In this document: piece after piece, positions 60,501 to 64,000 of the stretch
Position numbering within the stretch: position 1 is the stretch's first letter
Layout of the letters: every line of letters begins with the position of its first letter
DNA from: JAEXOD01 sp043805435
Lineage (GTDB): Bacteria > Bacteroidota > Ignavibacteria > Ignavibacteriales > Melioribacteraceae
Length of the DNA stretch: 64,000 bases
NCBI GenBank assembly: GCA_043805435.1
Contig: JAZDHY010000044.1
Location: 1-64,000, forward strand
Reading direction: 5' to 3'
The notes under the pieces: generated by a model
Told to the model about the DNA's origin: nothing
What the model saw: the letters and a program-made list of their open reading frames with translations, nothing else
The model's database searches: none
Position numbers and translations under genes: made by a program

Positions 60501-61150
60501 CAGGTAAAGTTGCAGTTGAAAAACCCACAGCAAAAAATGGTGAAAATATACATACTAAAAATGAAAGCAGTTTTGAAAAAGCAATAACTGCAGCAAATAA
60601 TCAAAACAGCACAACTGGTGGTAATAATAAAGAGAACAAAGAAAATAGAGATAATGGCAATGTTTCTGTAAATATGAAAATTGGTGAAGTAGATAACAAA
60701 GAAAATAAAGTGTTTGATGATTTAATTACAAAACAAAATACAAATAGAACCGTAAAATTAGCAGAAATTGTTAAAGAAGTATCCAGATATTTAGAAAAGC
60801 AAGAAAAAGGAAATTTGGTTATTAATATTGAACCAGAAAACCTTGGAAAAATTAAAATATCTGTTGAAATACAAGATAAAGTAGTACGTGCAAATATTAC
60901 TGTTGAAAACGAAACAGTAAAAACAATGCTTGAAAGCAAGCTGGGTGATTTACAGAGTAATTTAAATAAAAACGGCGGACATAGTAATTTAGTAAATATT
61001 AGTCTTCAGGAAAACGAGCAAAAAAACGCAAAAAACAACTCTTCCCGAAGAAAAAATAACGGGGAAGACAAAAATGTTAGTGCTGTTGAAGAAGTTGATG
61101 AAAATGTAACAAAATCAATGGGTTACAATACATACGAATATTTAGCATAG
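57533..61150 (+). CDS. fliK: Flagellar hook-length control protein FliK, very long
   Basis: 1205 residues; FliK proteins are usually 400-700. The first 1,000 residues are low-complexity, Asn/Lys/Ser/Thr-rich, and hold a 147-base tandem duplication (59221-59497). The C-terminal Flg_hook domain (about 1080-1160) is clear: VINIEPENLGKIKISVEIQD and ENETVKTMLESKLGDLQSNL. FliK is a molecular ruler exported through the growing hook; it switches secretion from hook to filament. Position between the MotE-like gene and flgD is standard. Confidence 0.88.
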   Translation: MIFNPLFIEKSSNSGGVSVTKSPKIAGANYLFNDIINVYSNSQATQLSGSGSTGKSLGKSFLANEEIELNLLQTAEIDFSTYKTGDVRKFVSDLINLLGGTSDQKTGNLEVLDNSNGKSYSVKLEKLNSLLQSIIAQIKFSQTDSSAQTGSKSQHVSTEQIVDLLAKNKGVLISINDASQLSNFHIVEDTENENIEQGFAKYNIPQTNQENNYKVLYKEVPVNSEGNEIPTFGLAFAYTGNINANNSEVNDLTGSENIIISNESKIPTESENKNNVSFFSYDQKLDNGSDIAINNNFNFNKLLVNNSQNTDNLQTVVNKSTNQNVSANLITPVLVSNVKSDSQIASVLPIENVQTNEKKVELTQDTSLTSEIDKNVPAVNLTLKGTGYKLNKLKNNGLKNNNQVQTNEIVNEKTSGKIESENHANEVLVESANSEKTKSLNSKNKNEQITEQNYNVILNSSNINVDEKSSSKAFFTTGKENSVDDSSNKSQIKNESTNGIINPTVDKKANILTENQNILLDNKNTVQPEITFKNTLNTAVYQSGVIVTENTINASINSTSTEKNVLANTNEQKVVSSLNNNTVKNKTATTNTDVPNVQKPDTQTVNTANVDKNVLANTNEPKVVSSLNNNTVENKIAATNTDVPNVQKPDTQTVNDRTNYSEKINVDKPTVIISDITDKLLNSKDVEKTGSSKNNDFVNDNIKNLGDSKNIVRSSDFTKPIIENGGNEAVDNIKINEELNNVNSFEKTGQTKDSVNNLEINKKAQLEENDNKVLNKVVKPFVLRPSDKLNNNDQLAGDIKNHKADNSLINKELKNSEKIIPSNNYLSDKAVSFEDKTNTDVKNIFGLVNKEEIKQSFDKNIQNIKENKTKELPEIKFEFTKKENTISSEKSSPLIDNNEVVAENTNIKNIKNIENTEFVDKNIQYVEVEQKGKDIKNNIPKENYNIYASKGKQTNNEEINTSENSVSIKIKRSLKNVVEGNSSEQKNSDAGKVAVEKPTAKNGENIHTKNESSFEKAITAANNQNSTTGGNNKENKENRDNGNVSVNMKIGEVDNKENKVFDDLITKQNTNRTVKLAEIVKEVSRYLEKQEKGNLVINIEPENLGKIKISVEIQDKVVRANITVENETVKTMLESKLGDLQSNLNKNGGHSNLVNISLQENEQKNAKNNSSRRKNNGEDKNVSAVEEVDENVTKSMGYNTYEYLA
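59221..59497 (+). repeat. 147-base tandem duplication within fliK
   Basis: Two copies in direct tandem order, starting at about 59221 and 59368, spaced exactly 147 bases (49 codons), second copy about 130 bases long. They encode VLANTNE(Q/P)KVVSSLNN and DVPNVQKPDTQTVN. A few point changes separate the copies, so the duplication is not brand new. It keeps the frame. Confidence 0.88.
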
Positions 61151-61161
61151 GAAATAATATA

Positions 61162-61848
61162 ATGGTTACAGGAATAAGTACATATTTAAATAATTCAACT
61201 ACAACTACCAATACTTCCACGGGTGGTTCGGATTTGGGTAAAGATGATTTCCTGAAGTTAATGATTACTCAGTTGAAATATCAAGATCCAAGTGATCCAT
61301 TGGACAGTTCAGCGTATTCTGCACAACTGGCTCAATTTAGCAGTCTGGAGCAATTAACAAACATTAATACTTCATTAAATAACAGTATTGATGCAAACTA
61401 TGTATTAACGCAATCAATTAATAATACGATGTCTGCTACATGGATTGGAAAAAGTGTAAAGCTTGAAGGTACTACTTTAACAAACAGCGGACAAGAAGAG
61501 ATTGGATTTGGATATAATTTACCATCAGAAGCTAAAAATATTAGCGTAAAAATATACGATAAAAACGGTGCATTAGTAAAAACTATCGAAAATGCAGAAA
61601 AATCTGTTGGAGACCATAAACTTTTTTGGGATTTTACCGATAATAATGGTGTGAAATTAAATAATGGTGATTATACATTTAAAGTAGAAGCAACTAATAC
61701 AGCAGGTAATGATATTACAACTACTACTTTTAGAATAGGAACTATTGATTCAATTAAATTTACATCTAATGGTACAATTCTTGTTGTGGATGATACAGAG
61801 TATAACTTATCGGACATAACGGAAATATTAAATCCTACGGAAGGATAA
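61162..61848 (+). CDS. flgD: Hook cap/scaffold protein FlgD
   Basis: 228 residues. The conserved FlgD N-terminus GKDDFLKLMITQLKYQDPSDP and SAQLAQFSSLEQL occupy about 26-75 (core DFLKLMITQLKYQDP), followed by an Ig-like FlgD domain (about 90-200) with VKIYDKNGALVKTI and GDYTFKVEA. FlgD caps the growing hook. It lies between fliK and the TIGR02530-type gene. Confidence 0.94.
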   Translation: MVTGISTYLNNSTTTTNTSTGGSDLGKDDFLKLMITQLKYQDPSDPLDSSAYSAQLAQFSSLEQLTNINTSLNNSIDANYVLTQSINNTMSATWIGKSVKLEGTTLTNSGQEEIGFGYNLPSEAKNISVKIYDKNGALVKTIENAEKSVGDHKLFWDFTDNNGVKLNNGDYTFKVEATNTAGNDITTTTFRIGTIDSIKFTSNGTILVVDDTEYNLSDITEILNPTEG

Positions 61849-61872
61849 AAGTAAAAAAGGAGTTTTGATAAT

Positions 61873-62259
61873 ATGGCTAATATGGTAAATGGAATAAGAG
61901 TTCCTTTTATACCAATTGCGACGCCTTCGGACGAAAATATTGGTAAGCCAATCAAAAACAAAGAAACTAACGGTTTCGATTCGCTCTTTGACAATGAATT
62001 ATCGAAAATTAAATTTTCGGGACATGCATCAAAAAGATTAGAATCAAGAAACATTCAGCTCACAGAAATCGAAATGAATAAACTGCAGGAGGCAGTTGGA
62101 AAAGCAGAAGCAAAAGGAGCCAAAGATTCTTTGGTAATGATGAACGACAGAGCGTTTATAGTAAATATACCAAACCGGACTGTAGTAACGGCCGTAGAGG
62201 TAGCAGAAGGAAATGAAAATGTATTCACAAATATTGACAGTGTAGTTTTTGCATTATAA
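61873..62259 (+). CDS. TIGR02530-type flagellar operon protein
   Basis: 128 residues. The first 45 residues are Pro/Asn-rich; the rest shows the pattern of the small 'flagellar operon protein' family: FSGHASKRLESRNIQLTEIE, AKGAKDSLVMMNDRAFIVN and VTAVEVAEGNENVFTNIDS (cores SGHASKRLESRN and SLVMMNDRAFIV). In many bacteria this gene lies between flgD and flgE, as it does here. Its molecular function is not established; an assembly role at the hook is inferred from place. Confidence 0.82.
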   Translation: MANMVNGIRVPFIPIATPSDENIGKPIKNKETNGFDSLFDNELSKIKFSGHASKRLESRNIQLTEIEMNKLQEAVGKAEAKGAKDSLVMMNDRAFIVNIPNRTVVTAVEVAEGNENVFTNIDSVVFAL

Positions 62260-62280
62260 AAAAATTAATTAAATAACACT

Positions 62281-62335
62281 GGGCGGGACCTTCTAGGACG
62301 CCCTTGATTCGACCGACTGACAGAAGTCGAATCAA
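62281..62335 (+). promoter_or_regulatory. Double hairpin in the flgE leader
   Basis: Two consecutive stems in a GC-rich island within AT-rich DNA. The first is imperfect: GGGCG (62281-62285) with CGCCC (62299-62303), with an inner CCT/AGG pair. The second is a perfect 10-bp stem, TTGATTCGAC (62304-62313) and GTCGAATCAA (62326-62335). No T tract follows, and the flgE ribosome-binding site GGAGG is at 62360-62364. It may be a processing site, an attenuator or a protein-binding leader. Confidence 0.55.
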
Positions 62336-62369
62336 TAGACAAAAATAAATTATCCTATTGGAGGTTAAT

Positions 62370-64000
62370 ATGTCACTTCTAAATTCGCTTTACGCAGGCG
62401 TATCAGGTTTACGCAATCATCAAACAATGTTAGACGTATTAGGTAATAATATAGCTAACGTCAACTCAATCGGTTTTAAAGGATCAAGAGTTACATTCAG
62501 CGATACATTTAATCAGTACGTTCGTTATGGAACAGATCCTTCAACAACAACCGGCGGTACAAACTCTTTTCAAATAGGTTTAGGAATGAAAATCGGTTCA
62601 ATTGATAGAGATTGGTCGCAAGGAACATTTGACCAAACAGGTCAAGTAACCGACTTGGCTCTTCAAGGTGACGGATTATTCATATTAAAGAGTAACGGCG
62701 AAGAGTATTACTCGCGTGCAGGTGCCTTTTCTTTTGACGCAAGCGGTAAATTAGTTGCACAAAACGGTGCAATTGTTCAAGGAAAAGTTGCAACGGCAGA
62801 CGGTACAATTGCTCCCGGAAATAATTTGCAAGATATATTTATTGATACTAATTTAAGATTACCGGCAGTTGCTACAACCTCAACAGCGTGGGGTGGTAAT
62901 CTAAACAGTACATCATCATTGACCAGATCGGAGGTCTTTACACAAACCGGTAATATAAGTTCAACTTTAGCTGTTGGCGGCTCTGTTACCGATACAAACA
63001 CAATATATGATGAAAACGGCAATGAATATGATATGAATATTACCTATACAAAAACAGCTGCAGATACATATAATATGGTTTATGATTTAGTTAATAGTAC
63101 AGGTGCTTCACAAATAGGTGGTGCTCAAACCGTTGCTTTGGTATTTAATGCAGGTACCGGTGCCCTTACAACAATGGGTGGAGCTGCTCCTGCTGCAATA
63201 AATATCACTAATGTAGGCTTGGGAATTGATTATTCGTTTGACCCTGTAGATATTACTCAAACAGCAAGTTCTACAACACTTGGCTCTACAGTTGACGAGA
63301 ATCGTACTCCAACTATTGTAACAGGTACTCTTTCGGTATTTGATTCTTTAGGAAATCCACACAATTTAACATTAAAATATACAAAAACAGCAAATAATTC
63401 TTGGAATTGGACAACGTCGGTACCTTCACCAGCAACTTTGGAATCAAATTCCGGTACTATTTCTTTTAATTCCGATGGTTCAATAAATTCTATTAATCCA
63501 AATCCGCCTGTAATTCGTTTAACTCCGGGTGGTGGTGCAAGTCCACAGAACATAAATTTAGATTTTGGTGAGGCTTTTAGCGGAATTACACAAACTTCTG
63601 CAAATTCAGTTGTATCTGCCTTAAGCCAAAACGGTTCGGCCGCAGCAACACTCTCAAATATGAATATTGATCAATACGGTTATGTTGTTGGCGTATTTTC
63701 AAATGGAGAATCCAGAAATTTAGCGCAAATAATGGTTGCTACTTTTGCAAACAATAACGGTTTAACAAGTGTTGGCGATAATTTATTTAAGGTATCACCA
63801 AACTCGGGTACTGCGTTTGTTAGTGAAGCCGGAGAAACAAGCGGTACTACAATTCAATCGGGTGCTTTAGAACAATCGAATGTTGATCTATCGGAAGAGT
63901 TTACAAAAATGATTGTTTCACAAAGAGGCTTCCAAGCAAATGCTCGTGTTGTAACAATGTCCGATTCGTTATTACAAGAAATTACAAGCTTGGTTAGATA
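62370..64000 (+). CDS. flgE: Flagellar hook protein FlgE
   Basis: 543 codons lie in the window; the final two bases, TA, are the first two of the stop codon, so the protein is complete or nearly so. N-terminal rod/hook motif MSLLNSLYAGVSGLRNHQTM and LGNNIANVNSIGFKGSRV (first 18 and 12 residues of these are diagnostic), then DLALQGDGLFIL, a Thr/Ser-rich middle with D1/D2 hook domains, and the C-terminal LEQSNVDLSEEFTKMIVSQRGFQANARV (core SNVDLSEEFTKMI) ending in ITSLVR. FlgE polymerises into the hook. Ribosome-binding site GGAGG lies 5 bases before the ATG; a double hairpin precedes it. Confidence 0.95.
   Translation, partial: MSLLNSLYAGVSGLRNHQTMLDVLGNNIANVNSIGFKGSRVTFSDTFNQYVRYGTDPSTTTGGTNSFQIGLGMKIGSIDRDWSQGTFDQTGQVTDLALQGDGLFILKSNGEEYYSRAGAFSFDASGKLVAQNGAIVQGKVATADGTIAPGNNLQDIFIDTNLRLPAVATTSTAWGGNLNSTSSLTRSEVFTQTGNISSTLAVGGSVTDTNTIYDENGNEYDMNITYTKTAADTYNMVYDLVNSTGASQIGGAQTVALVFNAGTGALTTMGGAAPAAINITNVGLGIDYSFDPVDITQTASSTTLGSTVDENRTPTIVTGTLSVFDSLGNPHNLTLKYTKTANNSWNWTTSVPSPATLESNSGTISFNSDGSINSINPNPPVIRLTPGGGASPQNINLDFGEAFSGITQTSANSVVSALSQNGSAAATLSNMNIDQYGYVVGVFSNGESRNLAQIMVATFANNNGLTSVGDNLFKVSPNSGTAFVSEAGETSGTTIQSGALEQSNVDLSEEFTKMIVSQRGFQANARVVTMSDSLLQEITSLVR

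Noticed and set aside
60004..60939. Several Phe/Ile-rich minus-strand frames within fliK
   Set aside because: They arise from the Lys/Asn-rich low-complexity coding strand and show no gene features.
62281..62335. Riboswitch (for example c-di-GMP) before flgE
   Set aside because: The two simple stems lack the conserved core of known c-di-GMP riboswitches; only a generic leader structure can be supported.

Overview
The window is AT-rich (roughly 30% G+C by eye) bacterial chromosome. It opens inside the 3' part of a 5S rRNA gene and ends one base short of the stop codon of a flagellar hook gene. Gram-negative traits (an LpxD-type acyltransferase, a short AMP nucleosidase of the Bacteroidota type) occur together with complete flagellar and chemotaxis blocks and both sigma28- and sigma54-type promoter sequences. 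That mix fits a flagellated member of the Ignavibacteria/Chlorobi side of the Bacteroidota superphylum. This assignment is inference; the 5S fragment alone cannot prove it.

Layout. (1) 1-860: end of an rRNA operon, its terminator, and non-coding DNA with a dispersed repeat. (2) 861-14243: a surface-glycan precursor island. Three plus-strand genes (glycosyltransferase, LpxD-like acyltransferase, PIG-L deacetylase) face a tightly overlapping minus-strand operon. That operon encodes two FdtA-type sugar ketoisomerases, a GNAT transferase, two acyl carrier proteins, two SDR reductases (one fused to a MaoC hydratase), a KAS III, a methyltransferase, a metallo-beta-lactamase-fold hydrolase, an FkbH-like enzyme, an AMP-dependent ligase and a DegT/FdtB aminotransferase. 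Together they look able to make a dTDP-3-amino-3,6-dideoxyhexose and a short, probably hydroxylated and methylated acyl group carried on ACP. (3) 14659-27077: five large TPR/glycosyltransferase proteins, the last with two glycosyltransferase domains of the type found in FlmG flagellin glycosyltransferases. (4) 27086-35478: transport and housekeeping genes: an EamA permease, an orphan Cas6 C-terminal remnant, a membrane-anchored DtxR/FeoA regulator with a split FeoB, a YwqK-repeat protein, a TSUP permease, a small exported protein, AMP nucleosidase and a PAP2 phosphatase. (5) 35914-41792: flagellin, FliS, FliD, a FliT/FlgN-like protein, a FlgM-like protein, and a cytoplasmic histidine kinase with an NtrC-type regulator. 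(6) 41922-48995: chemotaxis operon (HEAT protein, CheR, two CheY-type receivers, CheZ-like phosphatase, CheA, CheB, a small orphan). No receptor or CheW is in the window. (7) 48996-50332: a 1.3-kb repeat mosaic. (8) 50333-64000: basal-body, export and hook operon in the Bacillus-like order flgB-flgC-fliE-fliF-fliG-fliH-fliI-fliJ-motE-like-fliK-flgD-TIGR02530-flgE.

How it fits together. Flagellin and the chemotaxis operon each have a good sigma28-like promoter, and flgB has a sigma54-like one next to a matching sigma54 regulator gene. This gives a two-tier flagellar hierarchy. The strongest novel hypothesis is that the acylated amino-sugar island and the TPR-glycosyltransferase block form one flagellin (or surface) glycosylation system. 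It would be analogous to the modified-viosamine island of Pseudomonas flagellins, but with 3-amino sugar chemistry and unusually large TPR-fused transferases.
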